Assembly (NCBI GenBank): GCA_914767715.1
Contig: OU612066.1
Location: 8,375,001-8,439,000, forward strand
Direction of reading: 5' to 3'
DNA: 64,000 bases
Origin: Membranipora membranacea
Lineage: Eukaryota > Bryozoa > Gymnolaemata > Cheilostomatida > Membraniporidae
Shown here piece after piece: positions 25,357-36,796 of the stretch (positions are counted from its first letter, which is position 1; the number at the start of each line of letters is the position of its first letter). The position numbers and the translations under genes are program-made. The notes beneath the pieces were generated by a model. It was not told the DNA's origin. It ran no database searches and saw nothing but the letters and a program-made list of their open reading frames with translations.

Positions 25357-25475
25357 AATTCACTCTACCGTATGTAGAGTCTACATATGTAGAGTCTACA
25401 TATGTACATATGAAGACTCTACATATGTATCTATATACGGTAGAGTCTACGTATGTACACTCTACCGTATGTAGA
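25357..25475. repeat. Palindromic array of GTAGAGTCTACATAT units
   Basis: Several direct and inverted copies of a roughly 15-base unit (GTAGAGTCTACATAT) alternate. The block folds on itself: CTCTACCGTATGTAGAGTCT near 25370 pairs with the reverse copy ending ATACGGTAGAG near 25447, and a further CTCTACCGTATGTAG follows. It lies just upstream of the split gene at 25593. It could be a foldback element end or a cruciform-prone satellite. Confidence 0.6.
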
Positions 25476-26004
25476 TCAAAAATCTACACGATTGTTGAAC
25501 GTGACGTGGCGACAAGCTGGAATTTTGAGCTTCTCGTGGAAAAAATCTCAAATTATCTAAAAAACCATCAAATATAGAAAATAGAACAATACATGAAGGA
25601 AATAACCAAGATAAAACTGCAAAACATATTCTCGGCCTTTACAACAGGCCGAGAATCGAGATCTCAGAATGTAGAATTGTCGGATAATTTACTGCCTTAT
25701 GCTATGGATCGTGCAGAGGCACTCAACCAAAATATAAAGAATGCAAACAACAGACTGAATTACCAAGGTGAGCTAACCATCAAAGGGAATGCCCGTGATC
25801 CTCAAATAGTAGGTAACTACAGCTCTGCAACCTACTAATATATGCGATCATCTTTCCTGTCAGTGTCATACATTGAACATTGTGGATATGGGGCTGATAT
25901 TTGCGACAAGGACAAATCTGGTCTAGTGGTACATTCCAAAATAACAATTTATAATGAAAAAAACAGTGAAGAAGTCTACTTCACAATTAACTTCTATCAT
26001 ATGA

Positions 26005-28861
26005 CACTACAGATTTTGTTCGTGACGAACAAGGCTTTGTTTGTAAGAGTTATATTCCCAAATTGCTATAGAATTCATTCCATTGACTGTTAGGATAAAT
26101 AGAGCTGAACCAATAATATTAGGTAACATTAGCTACTGCAAACACTCAATACTCTCATTGTTAACATGCTCTATTGGGCAATATTATTCCTGTCACCCAA
26201 CTTGCCAAGGTGTCCATGTTGCCTCAATGGCCATGAATTGGGACTACTCAAGATCGACATTGCAGACATGACTGCCCAACAAAACCCGGCAGCAGTTGAC
26301 TGAAGGGGTATCAAATCCAATAATATTAGCTTAGCGATGACCTTGCACTCTAACATATATGCGAGGGGGTAGAGGTTACTCAAAAGTAAGCACTCTCTAA
26401 CAGAGGTTCAGTCTGAGCTAAACATTTTAATCGATGCTTGTGGCTTGATATGGGAATCCACAAGCTACCTTTTCGATTTAATTTTTGGAAGCAGAATTAG
26501 AGAAACACCATCATTTCAATCAATCCTCAAGATTATTGCCTATGTAATTAGGGATAATCTTGATTGGAATGTGATATTGGCACCAGTTTAAACTCAAAGG
26601 TATCATTCTTTTTTTTGGATTATGAGTTAGTTACATTGATCTGAAAGCAATCCTAGAATCATCACTTTTGGGAAGAGGATGAGGTGGCTCAGTTGATTAG
26701 AGCGCCGGACTTAAGCATGCACATGTTGAAGGTCTAGGGTACGAATCCCACTGCGGTCCATCACCTACTCGTGCATCGGTTGGCCCCTAGATGTGCTTTG
26801 ACCTGCCTGGAAACAGAGAGCCTCGCCGATAAGGCACTAAAATTTCGCCGCCCATGCTTCGGGATGTGGCAAATGATAAGACATATGATTTGAATCATCC
26901 TTTTTTTTGATCAAGACTTAGTTAGGCTTGCCTACAAATCCGTGCAATGTTTGTTATGTTTGAATTATGCGCTGTGTATCAGTGTTCCCATACAGAAACA
27001 CCATTAGAATATAAATAACAACAGGGAATCACAATAAAATCAAATATTTCATCGTATTTTTGATATTCTGTAATTTCAAAGCAGCTTCCATTCAATTACG
27101 AAAAAGGCATACCCATGTTACCTCAATGGCAAGGAATCGCAACACAACATGCGATATAAATTTTTTATGTAATGTTATGAGAATGGCAGCGTAATCCGAA
27201 TAACAGAGTTATGGATCCGCTCTAGTCTTGTTTTAACAATGTCCGATAGCAGATTGTACCATGCAAGGCGGGCGTGGGCGATTACAGACGTAATTAATAG
27301 CTACATACAAGGCTTTCAGGCCATCGCTGGAGGCTTGATATGAGATTTTTCAATTTTGCTAGGAATCCAAAAGCTACCTTTTCTACTGACAAATTAATTT
27401 TTGGAAGCTGAATTACAAAAAAAACATCTTCATTTCAATCCATCGTCAAGATTATTGCCTATATAATAAGGGATAATGTTAATAGGAATGTGATATTGGC
27501 ACCAGTTTAAACTCAAACGTATCATTCATGTCTTTGGATTATGAGCTAGTCACATTTTTCTGAAAGCAATCCTAGACTAATCTGTTTGTCAAATAGTAAT
27601 TTGGGAGTACGTAGCCAGATTTGCTTTCAAATCCATGCAAAGGATGCTATGTGTGCAATTTGCACTGTATATCAGCGTTCCTGATACAGAACAACAGGGA
27701 ATCACAATCAAATAAAAATTTCCATCATATTTTGGATATTCTGTAATTTTAAAACAGCTTTCATATAATCACGAACATATATGGCAGGCATCTCTGTCAC
27801 CTCAATAGCAGGGAATCGCGACACAATATGCGATGTGAATGAAGCGACAGCAGCTGGTCACGGACAACAAAGGGCGCATAAGAATTGTAATGCTAGGGCT
27901 TTATGCATTTCTGGGCCTTGTACCAATTCAAGAGTAGTGCAGCTTTTCGAACACCATTCTTTATCACCCAAAATCACCTACAAAAACTCATGAACTTCAA
28001 CAGTTGTGTGCTTATTAGCTACACCACCCTACCCCTGCCCGCCCTCAGATTTCAGTTTTCAATGTTGTATGGTAGAGAAAAAGGTTGCAATAGCAGCACT
28101 ATTCTCCCACTTCATTATATTGTACAAGAAAGCAATTACTTTTGATTCAAAATTCTACTGACAGGCATCAAATTACACCCAACTGAGCCTCCTCATACTC
28201 TTCCCAAAAGAGATGATTTTAGGATTACTTTCAGAACAATGTAACTAACTCATAATCCAAAAGAATGAATGATACCTTTGAGTTTAAACTGGTGACAATA
28301 TCACATTCCAATCAAGATTACCCCTAATTACAAAGGCAATAACTTGAGGATTGATTGAAATGATGGTGTTTCTCTAATTCTGCTTCCAAAAATTAAATCG
28401 AAAAGGTAGCTTGTGGATTCCCATATCAAGCCACAAGCATCGATTAAAATGTTTAGCTCAGACTGAACCTTTGTTAGAGAGTGCTTACTTTTGAGTAACC
28501 TCTATCCCCCTCGCATCTATGTTAGAGTGCAAGGTCATCGCTATTATTGGATTTGATACCCTTCAGTCAACTGCTGCCGGGTTTTGTTGGGCAGTCATGT
28601 CTGCAATGTCGATCTTGAGTACTCCCAATTCATGGCCATTGAGGCAACATGGACACCTTGTCAAGGTGGGTGACAGGAATAATATTGCACAATAGAGCAT
28701 GTTAACAATGAGAGTGTTGAGTGTTTGCAGTAGCTACTGTTATCTTATATTATTGGTTCAGCTCTATTTATCCTAACAGTCAATGGAATGAATTCTATAG
28801 CAATTTGGGAATATAACTCTTACAAACAAAGCCTTGTTCGTCACGAACAAAATCTGTAGTG
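26005..28861. mobile_element. CACTA-like DNA transposon with 690-bp inverted arms
   Basis: The ends are CACTACAGATTTTGTTCG and its exact inverse, flanked by a TGA duplication at 26002-26004 and 28862-28864. A CACTA start with a 3-bp duplication is the hallmark of the EnSpm/CACTA superfamily. The inverted arms run about 26005-26695 and 28172-28861 with high similarity. Inside, an arm-derived segment (about 26430-26660) and a following segment (about 26920-27165) recur as diverged copies at 27320-27585 and 27600-27840, a tandem duplication. No transposase frame was seen, so it is non-autonomous. A tRNA-derived SINE sits between the first pair of segments. Confidence 0.85.
26679..26906 (+). mobile_element. 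tRNA-derived SINE nested in the CACTA-like element
   Basis: An A box (GTGGCTCAGTTGATTAGAGC) and a B box (GGTACGAATCC) lie 40-odd bases apart, as in a tRNA. A non-tRNA body (CTTTGACCTGCCTGGAAACA and onward) follows and ends in a short T-rich stretch. The tRNA part lacks a clean cloverleaf, so this is a SINE rather than a tRNA gene. The duplicated segment at 27585-27610 lacks it, which dates its arrival after the internal duplication. The left edge is uncertain because the right transposon arm also resembles GGCTCAGTTG. Confidence 0.75.
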
Positions 28862-29274
28862 TGACCAATACCATATTAGTTAATCACACGAGTGCCTTAA
28901 AACATAACATTGATTTGTTCATGCATGTCTATCAAGATATCATGTCTGAGATCCCCGTGCAGAAGTCAAATGAGTTAAATGACTATATAAAGTCAGCCTG
29001 CCAGGATGCCCTTCAAGAACTAAGCCAGACATCACCCCAGTATACACAAAATGGTGATGTTGATCACTGTGAGAGCAGAGACCAACCTCAAGACATCGAC
29101 GTTATAGTGAAAGCTGTCTGCAAAGACACACTTATGGAAATAGATAGACACTCTTCCATGAAGCGTAATAAAAGATCAGCTATGGTCGATTGTTCTGAAA
29201 ATGATGCTTGTACTTGTTGTGAACGAGTTAAGATGAATGTGGTTACGCGTAATGTGAATGCTAGTAGAGAATAG

Positions 29275-30668
29275 AGATTGTGAGTCTGAGGAATTTTATG
29301 TATTACATTTGCTCGTTGCCTTCATGTGTACAAAAGAAGACAACTACAAAGTATCACAAATATGTTAACAGTATGAATGAGATGCCCTAGTTCATACATG
29401 AATGAACATGGACGATTAGGGAGAGTGAGTGAAGTATTAATAGCAAGTAAAGAGCTTAGCTCGAAAAACTCTTGATCCACCGAGAGAACTGAGCACATCA
29501 AAAACATTAATTGGAGCTGAAATATGTGGCAGCAGTGTGAGATAACCTCACAGCTTTCTCGGATGACTCAGGAGAGTCAATAAACAAGGAGGGCAGAAGC
29601 TGTGAGATCTCAAGTTCTCACAGGTCAGGAGATTCCGGATAAAGAGAATGGACCAAGAGGATGGTAGCAGGTGATACCAGACGGCGCCAACCACTTCAAA
29701 ATAATATATACAATTAAAACCTTTTTATCAGACATAAATTAAAGTCCAATCTCCGTCTTTTTGGAGAGTTCAAACGCAAGCATTTAAATTATATATATAA
29801 TTAAAACCTTTTTATCAGACAAAAAACCTAAATCAAATCTCCGCTTTTGTCAAGAGGATGGGCAAATGCAACCTCCGGTTTTTTGGCCATGCTCACCCGT
29901 CGTGATGAACCCCGGTGCATATAAAAACCGGGGGAACATCAAGGCAGGGCAGTTCTGGTTGGAGAGCCCTTGGAGCATGTTTTTCTGGTAAAGTATAGAT
30001 TGCTTTTCTGGTATCTAACTTAGTTTATTATTCAAGAATAAAAATTGATTTTAATGTCGAAAAGGCATCTCAACTATGAGTCATTAGTAAATTGAATTAA
30101 TACCTACTTGTAACAAAAGTCTAAAGAACAATGTTGTGGATAAATTTGATTAGGTAAACAAAACACTTTTTGTATGGAGTTGCCTTCTTTCTCAACAGGA
30201 AGAAGTTAACTCCATACAAAATAAACATGAGCAAAATGAATGAAATAGTGGTGTCTGTTCTGCTCGGGTATTCGGCCCCAAGTGGGTCGAATATGCGACA
30301 GCAGCACACAGATATCTAGCCACAAATTCAGTATTAGATAGTATTATAAAACACCAGAAAAACACCAGAAGAAGCAGAAAGAAAAAAACAACAACGACAA
30401 CAAACAACAACAAACAACAACAAACAACAACAACATGATTGCGTGATTGTGGTTGCGAGTTTATATCTTGTTCTGTTTATATTTGTTTATGTTTTTCTAT
30501 CATGACGTTGTCTCTCACCCATGTTTTTGTCTATCTCTAGGTTTGATATCACCGTAACAGGACAAGTTGATCAGGATTAAATTCTTTGATGGTTGTCAAT
30601 TCAGAGGTAGAATAGTGTAATTCGGTGAGTTGTATATTTATTTGAATTGAGCATTTGCCTTCAACTAG
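29275..30668. other. Region before the LINE: direct repeats, hairpins, CAA tract
   Basis: No gene recognised. Two direct repeats about 87 bases apart (near 29708-29760 and 29793-29848) share ATAATTAAAACCTTTTTATC and an ATCTCCG motif. An inverted pair CTCACAGCTT/AAGCTGTGAG lies at about 29547-29607. A hairpin near 30170-30230 has 14-base perfect arms TTTTGTATGGAGTT/AACTCCATACAAAA. A CAA-rich microsatellite lies at about 30387-30434. Part of this could be the 5' untranslated region of the LINE. Confidence 0.5.
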
Positions 30669-31972
30669 TTGTTAGTGTACACCCCAAAGTGCACCATTCG
30701 AGTGTATCATACTGAAAAGATGCAGGCCAAGAAATATTGTCATGATATGCCAGGTTGTTCATATTGGGCAACGGAAAATGATAGTATGCCACGATCATCC
30801 ACTCATCACTCGGCTAGTAGTCTACTAGCCGACACCACTCATTGTGATACAACTAACCAGCACTCACCGACAAAAATGTCCACAATTGAAGCCATTCAAT
30901 TACAACTGTTGTCTGCACTTGAAAGAATTAATAACTTGGAACGAAAAGTTAATATAATTAATAACGAGAACTCCAGCTTGAAGAAAGAGGTAGAACAATT
31001 CAAAACACATCAATCTAATATTCCCAAGGGGTATCAGGACAAAGTCCCGCAGCCAGAATTCCAAAACCAAAGATCCCAATGGACAAAGTCCCGCAACCAA
31101 AGTCCCATAGTCAAAGGTGTCTCAATCAGTAACTGCTAACAAGGTGACATTTTGCTCAGTTAGCACAAGCAATGAAAAACCAAAACTCTGTTAAACCGAT
31201 TCAAAAGCATGAGAGACATAAGCGTACCATCACATTCAAACCACAAAAGAATACCGTAGTAACTGTTGAAAGAGAGGGTGATATCGTCAAGAATTATGAC
31301 GACATCAGAAAAGCTATAGGCGGACTCGACAGCGACATTATTTTTGAGAGAATTAGTAGAAGCAGTAATCACTGCTTAAAAAAGTTCTGTGTGCAATTCA
31401 GCGAAGAAAGAATGGTAGATACTGCCATCACCTAATGGTCACCAAACATATTTGGACAATCTTCGGCTAGAAAACCTATCCGACAGTCTCAGGCCATATC
31501 GGTCGGAGTTATCAAAGGTGTTCCTTTTTTTGTTGATGACGCTGACATTGTGAGGGACCTCGAACAGGGAGGATTTGGTGAAACTACGGTGTCAAGAATA
31601 AGTAAGTTTAAAAATCCTACAAGATCTGTCAGGGTATACTTTAAATCTCCCGAACTTCTACAAAAAGCCATGAAAGATAGAGTGCGCTCTAATAACCTTA
31701 CTTTCGTGGTCGAAGAGTACAACATGCCATCTGTCATTAGATGCTACAACTGGCATGGATACAAGCACAAAGCATCATCTTGCCCCAATCAAAAAGCCTG
31801 TTTCAACTGTGGTGGTGCGTACCATGGCGATCAATGTTCCGAGGTCCCTAATTGTGTCAACTGTAAGGGAGATCATCGAGCGTCATCCATAACTTGCCCA
31901 GTATATCTGAAATTATCTCACGCAATGCTCTCTAGATCTGCAACTGAGTCTTCACCCTCAAGTTCCGATTGA
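30669..31972 (+). pseudogene. LINE ORF1 (coiled coil plus zinc knuckles), broken
   Basis: This is the first frame of the non-LTR element. An N-terminal part contains a coiled coil (ALERINNLERKVNIINNENS). After a frame change near 31139-31172 and a stop at 31433-31435 comes an RRM-like stretch (GVIKGVPFFVDDADIVRDL). Three CCHC-type knuckles end it: CYNWHGYKHKASSC, CFNCGGAYHGDQC and CVNCKGDHRASSITC. In the first the second Cys is replaced by Trp. Such proteins coat LINE RNA and are needed for retrotransposition. With a stop and a frameshift, this copy is dead. Confidence 0.75.
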
Positions 31973-31999
31973 CTAGAGAATTTCAACACAAACAACAAT

Positions 32000-34668
32000 G
32001 TGTCCGAAAACTGCGTTCTTCCTGCAATATACATCCATTATATCAGATCACTAAATCTAGAGAAGTATAATGAGCTAAAGTTTCTGGCGAAGCACTATGA
32101 TCTTATATTTCTGACTGAATCTTGGCTTACTTCAGATAAGGAGGGTCTTTATAATATTGATGGATTCAAATTACATACATGCCATCGAGCCAACAAACGC
32201 ACAGGTGGCGTAGCTGTTTATGCCAGGGATACACTTTCAGTGCAGAAGCTATGTACATATTCTGACCGATCTGTATCTGCCTACTGGTTTATGATTCACC
32301 AAGCAAACATGCCATTTGTTATATTTGCTGTAGTTTACCACCCCCCTGGTTTGCCGAAATTGTCAAAGGATGGGACAGTGGACCACATTATATCCACTGT
32401 TTCCAAACTACTGCATAAGCACTCATCAGCAAAATTATTCATCTGTGGAGATTTTAACGACCTGGATAATGAGTCAATAACAAACATTACCCCAGTTCAA
32501 CAGATAGTGAAATTCCCTACTCGATATGACAGTTGTTTAGATCTCATATTCACAGATATTGCTGAGTACGTTGAATCGGGTTGTGTGTCTTTGCCACCAA
32601 TTTTGACTAACGATCACTGTGCCATTTCTGTGCCTTCGGTAAAGAGTAAGAGAGCTCCGAATTACAGTACCATAAGAAAACGCAACATCACTCCTGCCTA
32701 TAAAGTAACTGTAACAAGAGAGTTGTCCTCCCTCTCATGGTCAAATCTATTCAACGCAAACACAGCTGATGAGAAGGTTGATATCCTTCACATCACTATC
32801 AATAGTATACTAGAGAAACATTGTCAAGTTAGGGGCGTGCGCGTTCCTTCTGGGAATCCGGTATTAACATCACCACTAATCCGCAAACTTCAGTGTGCTA
32901 AACAGAGAGCTCATAAGAAAAACAACCCAACCTGGAAATTCTTGGCCAAGATGCTGTCATCACAACTTAAACAGCGACTGGAAAAGCAGACTTCGGATAA
33001 TGTGAATGAGACTGTTCAAGGTAGCAAAAGCTGGTGGAGAAACCTCAAACAGCTCACTGGAGACTGGCACAATGCACGTCCTGCACCGTTCATATCGATG
33101 AATGGTAACTGGCTGTCCCACTCTCAGTTTGTAGAACAGTTAAACACCTATTACCTCGATGGACATCAAAGCTATGTGCCCATACACCCTTCTTTAACTG
33201 ATGATCGTGTTTCTGTCTCTGTTAATGAAATGGAAGTCTTCAAACATCTTAGAGGTATAAACACTCACAAGTCTACTAATAGAGAGGATTATCCTAGCTG
33301 GGTCACCAAAAACAATGCACATCTGTTGTCACTTCCAATAACTAATATAATCAACAAAGTTCTTGAAAGCGGTCATTTCCCCAAGCTTTGGAAAAGAGCA
33401 GAAGTTACTCCAATGAATAAAGTGAAGACACCTTCTACCTTCAAGGAGCTCAGACCTATCTCGTTGCTCTTCCATGTAGGAAAAGTTATGGAGAAAATCT
33501 TATCTGAGCTGATCAAGGCGGAACTCCCCAGTTTTGATGATCAGTATGCATATACTAAAGGAATGAGCATCACTGACGCTCTAGTGAAATTTACAACGGA
33601 AATTGCGTCTAGTCTTGATGATAAACAGAATGTTGCTGTTCTGGCTTTGATGCTGGATTTCAGCAAAGCTTTTGATAAAATGCTTCCACACATTGCTATT
33701 CAAAAACTTCTAGCCTTAAATACCAGTCCTAGTCTCGTCAGACTGATGATGAGTTTCTTCAATGACAGATGGCAGAGAGTGAGGTACGCAGATGTATATT
33801 CATCATATGAGTGTTGCAAAATCGGAGTTCCACAGGGTGCTATTATGGGACCGCTCTTGTGGAACATTTTTGTGCATGATCTGCTGCCCGAAATACCTTG
33901 TATCAAATACACAATGACACTACAGTTTATAATGTCATAGAAAGCTCGGAAGTGCGCATAGAAAACACGACATCTCATAAAGCATCTCTCGTATTTCATG
34001 ACAATCCTCTACAGTCTGCAGCTGATTATGCGGCAAGCTGGTGTGAAGAAAATTCGATGCTGTTAAACATCACTAAGTCACAATCACTGACTCTAACCCT
34101 TCAAAAGAACATCATCTGTGATCCTATCAAGATAAATGACATGCCCATCTCACAAAATTCATCAGTCAAACTTTTAGGGGTTTGCTTTGACAATCATATG
34201 AGATTCAGTGCTCACGTTGACACTCTAATAAGTAAGTAAGTAAGGCCAGCTGTGCATGCCATTATTCGGCTCAGGAAAGCTGGGGTCTCCACGTCTAGTC
34301 TGGTCACATTTTATAAATCCAGAGTTCTGTCAGTGATCTCGTAGGCAGCACCAAGTTGGTTCCCATACTTATCGAAAGGGGACAAGGAGATTCTTGAAAG
34401 ACTACAGAAGTTATGTCTCAGGGTTATTATGCCATGGTTAGAACATTATGATGAGCATCTTGCAGCATTAAATTTAACAGAACTAAGTGTTTATCTGGAC
34501 ATATGCTGCCTAAAGTATGTCAATAATGTGAGAAAGAACACCAGCCATCCACATCACCATCATCTACATCACCTAGCAACAAATGACAAGCACCATCATA
34601 AAACCACGACCCTCCCTAAATCCAATACTGCTCTTTGCAGAAAAAGCCTTTTTTATAAATACTCATAA
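32000..34668 (+). pseudogene. LINE ORF2 (APE endonuclease and reverse transcriptase), broken
   Basis: An intact stretch to 33940 holds the endonuclease landmarks (IRSLN, LTESWL, YHPPG, ICGDFNDLD, TNDHCAISV). The reverse transcriptase blocks follow: ELRPISLLFHVGKVMEKIL, LMLDFSKAFDKMLPH and GVPQGAIMGPLLWNIFVHDL. At the catalytic box, normally YADD or FADD, there is a frameshift, and the shifted frame (33898-34239) reads HNDTTVYN, so one of the two Asp residues is lost. A stop follows at 34237-34239 and the thumb-like C-terminal part continues to 34668, with an in-frame stop near 34342 and a His-rich end. The arrangement resembles CR1/L2/Daphne-type elements. The tail near 34750-34770 is AT-rich. 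Confidence 0.85.
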
Positions 34669-34963
34669 ATACGTCACTGCCTTCTTATTGCTTCTTTTAT
34701 TTTTCGTTTACACATGGTCTTATTTGCTTCATGCATTGATCGGTGGTTAATAAAGTTCATAATATAATATGTTATATCATCTCAAGAATATCTCCTAGTC
34801 CTACCCAGAGAATAGACCCAAGTTTCCCTTGGCAACTGCTCAGGTTGCCACCACCCTACTATGCTGGATACATGAAGAAGAAAATTTGACAGCAGTTTGG
34901 GCACTTTTGCGTTTCAAAAGATACTCTATTTACTTTTAATAAAATTTTCGAGCTGTATTCAAG

Positions 34964-35897
34964 GGGTTCTGGAAAACGCGGAAAGGCTGAAAATCAGTTT
35001 CATCGCGGAAAAGCGCTTTCCGCGTTTTCGAAAATGCGGAAAATCGTTTTCCGCGTTTTCGAAAATGCGGAAAATCGTTTTTCACCTTGAATTTCATTAT
35101 GATGCTAAAAAAAACTGCTGGAAAGACATTGAGACATCACCACTGTATCATATGAGTGTTTTTGGTAAAAATCAATTGAACAAAATTTTTTTTTGGGAAA
35201 TGCGGAAAATATTTTTTCCTCAAAAATTGATCTCAATGCATAGAAAATGAACTGTAACCCATTAAGATATCATCCCCATCTTTTAACGGCCTGAATTTCA
35301 GGTTTTTCTGCGCTTTCTAAAGATGGAAAAACCTGAAATTCAGGCCTTTAGAAGATGGGGATGATATCTTAATGGGTTACAGTTCATTTTCTATGCTTTA
35401 AGATCAATTTTTGAGGAAAAAAATATTTTCCGCATTTTCCAAAAAACAATTTTTTTCAATTGATTTATACCGAAAACACTCATATGATACAGTGGTGATG
35501 TCTCAATGTCTTTCCAGCAGTTTTTTTTAGCATCATAATGAAATTCAAGGTGAAAAACGATTATCCGCGTTTTCGAAAATGCGGAAAACGATTTTCCGCG
35601 CTTTCTAAAAATGGAAAAACCTGAAATTCAGGCCTTTAGAAGATGGGGATGATATCTTAATGGGTTACAGTTCATTTTCTATGCTTTAAGATTAATTTCT
35701 GAGGAAAAAAATATTCTCCGCATTTTCCAAAAAAAAATTTTGTTCAATTGATTTTTACCAAAAACGCTCATATGATAAAGTGGTGATGTCTCAATGTCTT
35801 TCCAGCAGTTTTTTTTAGCATCATAATGAAATTCAAGGTGAAAAACGATTTTCCGCGATGAAACTGATTTTCCGCCTTTCCGCGTTTTCCAGAACCC
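34964..35897. repeat. Large foldback palindrome with duplicated right arm
   Basis: The outer ends are inverted (GGGTTCTGGAAAACGCGG at the left, its complement at the right). The left arm (about 34964-35300) is mirrored by a right arm (about 35330-35570), which is then repeated in direct orientation (about 35590-35870). The arms contain CGCGTTTTCGAAAATGCGGA units. The flanks share GTATTCA at 34955-34961 and 35899-35905, not perfectly flush. There is no coding capacity; frames running through the arms are mirror images of each other. The likely identity is a foldback-type non-autonomous DNA element. Confidence 0.75.
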
Positions 35898-35929
35898 GGT
35901 ATTCAGATCCAATGAACAACGCAAGGAAC

Positions 35930-36660
35930 TTTTTTGTGGCCAAATTTGCTTAGAAATTTGAAATAAAATTTGCTTAGTGTTGCACCAGTGCAGTTGATAA
36001 AGTCAATCAAAATTTGTCAAACAAATCTGCCTGATGAGGTTGTGAATGTAAGGGCACTAAGTTCAGTAGGCTATAACAGAGCAGTCCAAACTTACTGCGA
36101 CTTTTCCGATTTCTTCCATTTTATTAGGCACCAAATAAAACTCAAATGAGGGGGGAGTCCACAAAAAATAAAGAGAGTGAGTGAATGTTAACTGGCCTTA
36201 AATTCATTTATCTCAAACCAGTGCAAAATCAAAACTTTTACTCCTGCGTGTAATTCACTTCTCCTGTATACATGAAACCCTGCTGTGAAAATAGCTTGTA
36301 CCATCACAGCTAGAATGTGAATAACTGGAGGTTTTTTATTGACATTCGCCAAAATTCCGTTCGTTCGTCCCGATTGTGTAGACTATTGTGTGGTCACGCC
36401 CACTGTACCCGCCCTCCAGATAGTGTTAGGACTGACAGGTAAAGGGCATTGTAAGAAACCTGTTTTCTTTGCAGTGTAATACCCATTATTCATTAACGTA
36501 ATATCTTTAGCACTTGTTTTGACATAATCAATCATAACCAGGCATACTGAAATGCGGTGACCAATGTCTTTTATCTTGAATTTTCTTTCAACCTATCTCA
36601 CCCTCATCACAAATTACTTGATTTGATGACATCAAACTTTGTTTCCCTTTCTATTTTTAG
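35930..36660. other. Spacer upstream of the NTase-TPR gene, nothing recognised
   Basis: AT-rich sequence between the foldback element and the promoter at 36664. No open frame with family resemblance, no tRNA and no clear repeat was seen. Confidence 0.4.
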
Positions 36661-36663
36661 ACT

Positions 36664-36720
36664 GCCAATAGCTGACCTGTTGACCGTATAGAGAAAGTAA
36701 TCACACATAGGGGTATATAA
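36664..36720 (+). promoter_or_regulatory. Candidate TATA/CCAAT promoter of the NTase-TPR gene
   Basis: CCAAT at 36664-36668 and TATATAA at 36714-36720, about 77 bases upstream of the first ATG (36797). The core GGTATATAAG is the same as at 12609-12618. Spacing would put the transcription start near 36745-36750. Motif-based inference only. Confidence 0.55.
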
Positions 36721-36796
36721 GCTTCAAGATTAACAAAGGCAAAACAGCCACTCGTCAGAAACAGCACACACGGAAATAGACTGGCAGTGATACAGT

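Larger units (their letters stand above)
25593..29274 (+). pseudogene. Unidentified gene interrupted by a CACTA-like element
   Basis: The reading frame has three parts. From 25593 to 25812 it begins MKEITKIKLQNIF. A possible 51-base intron (25813-25863) has donor GTAACT, branch site CTACTAA and acceptor TTTCCTGTCAG. From 25864 to 26004 it contains HCGYGADICDKDKSG and HSKITIYNEKN. The transposon follows; the frame resumes at 28865 and runs to a stop at 29272-29274. Removing the element and one TGA repeat restores the codon phase exactly. The joined part has an amphipathic beta-rich then helical look, then a Cys cluster near the end (DACTCCERV). Upstream, 24334-24385 encodes a Cys pair (NCLLCNMYTHED), so the original gene may have been longer with a zinc-binding segment. 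Family not identified. Confidence 0.45.

Noticed and set aside
25300-25480. A CRISPR array
   Set aside because: Repeat units are contiguous and in both orientations with no unique spacers; the genome is eukaryotic.
26679-26760. A tRNA gene
   Set aside because: A and B boxes are present but a complete cloverleaf is not, and a long SINE body follows.
34897-35924. Two similar frames of 117 and 81 residues on opposite strands
   Set aside because: They are mirror images created by the foldback palindrome; the shared peptide comes from non-coding arms.
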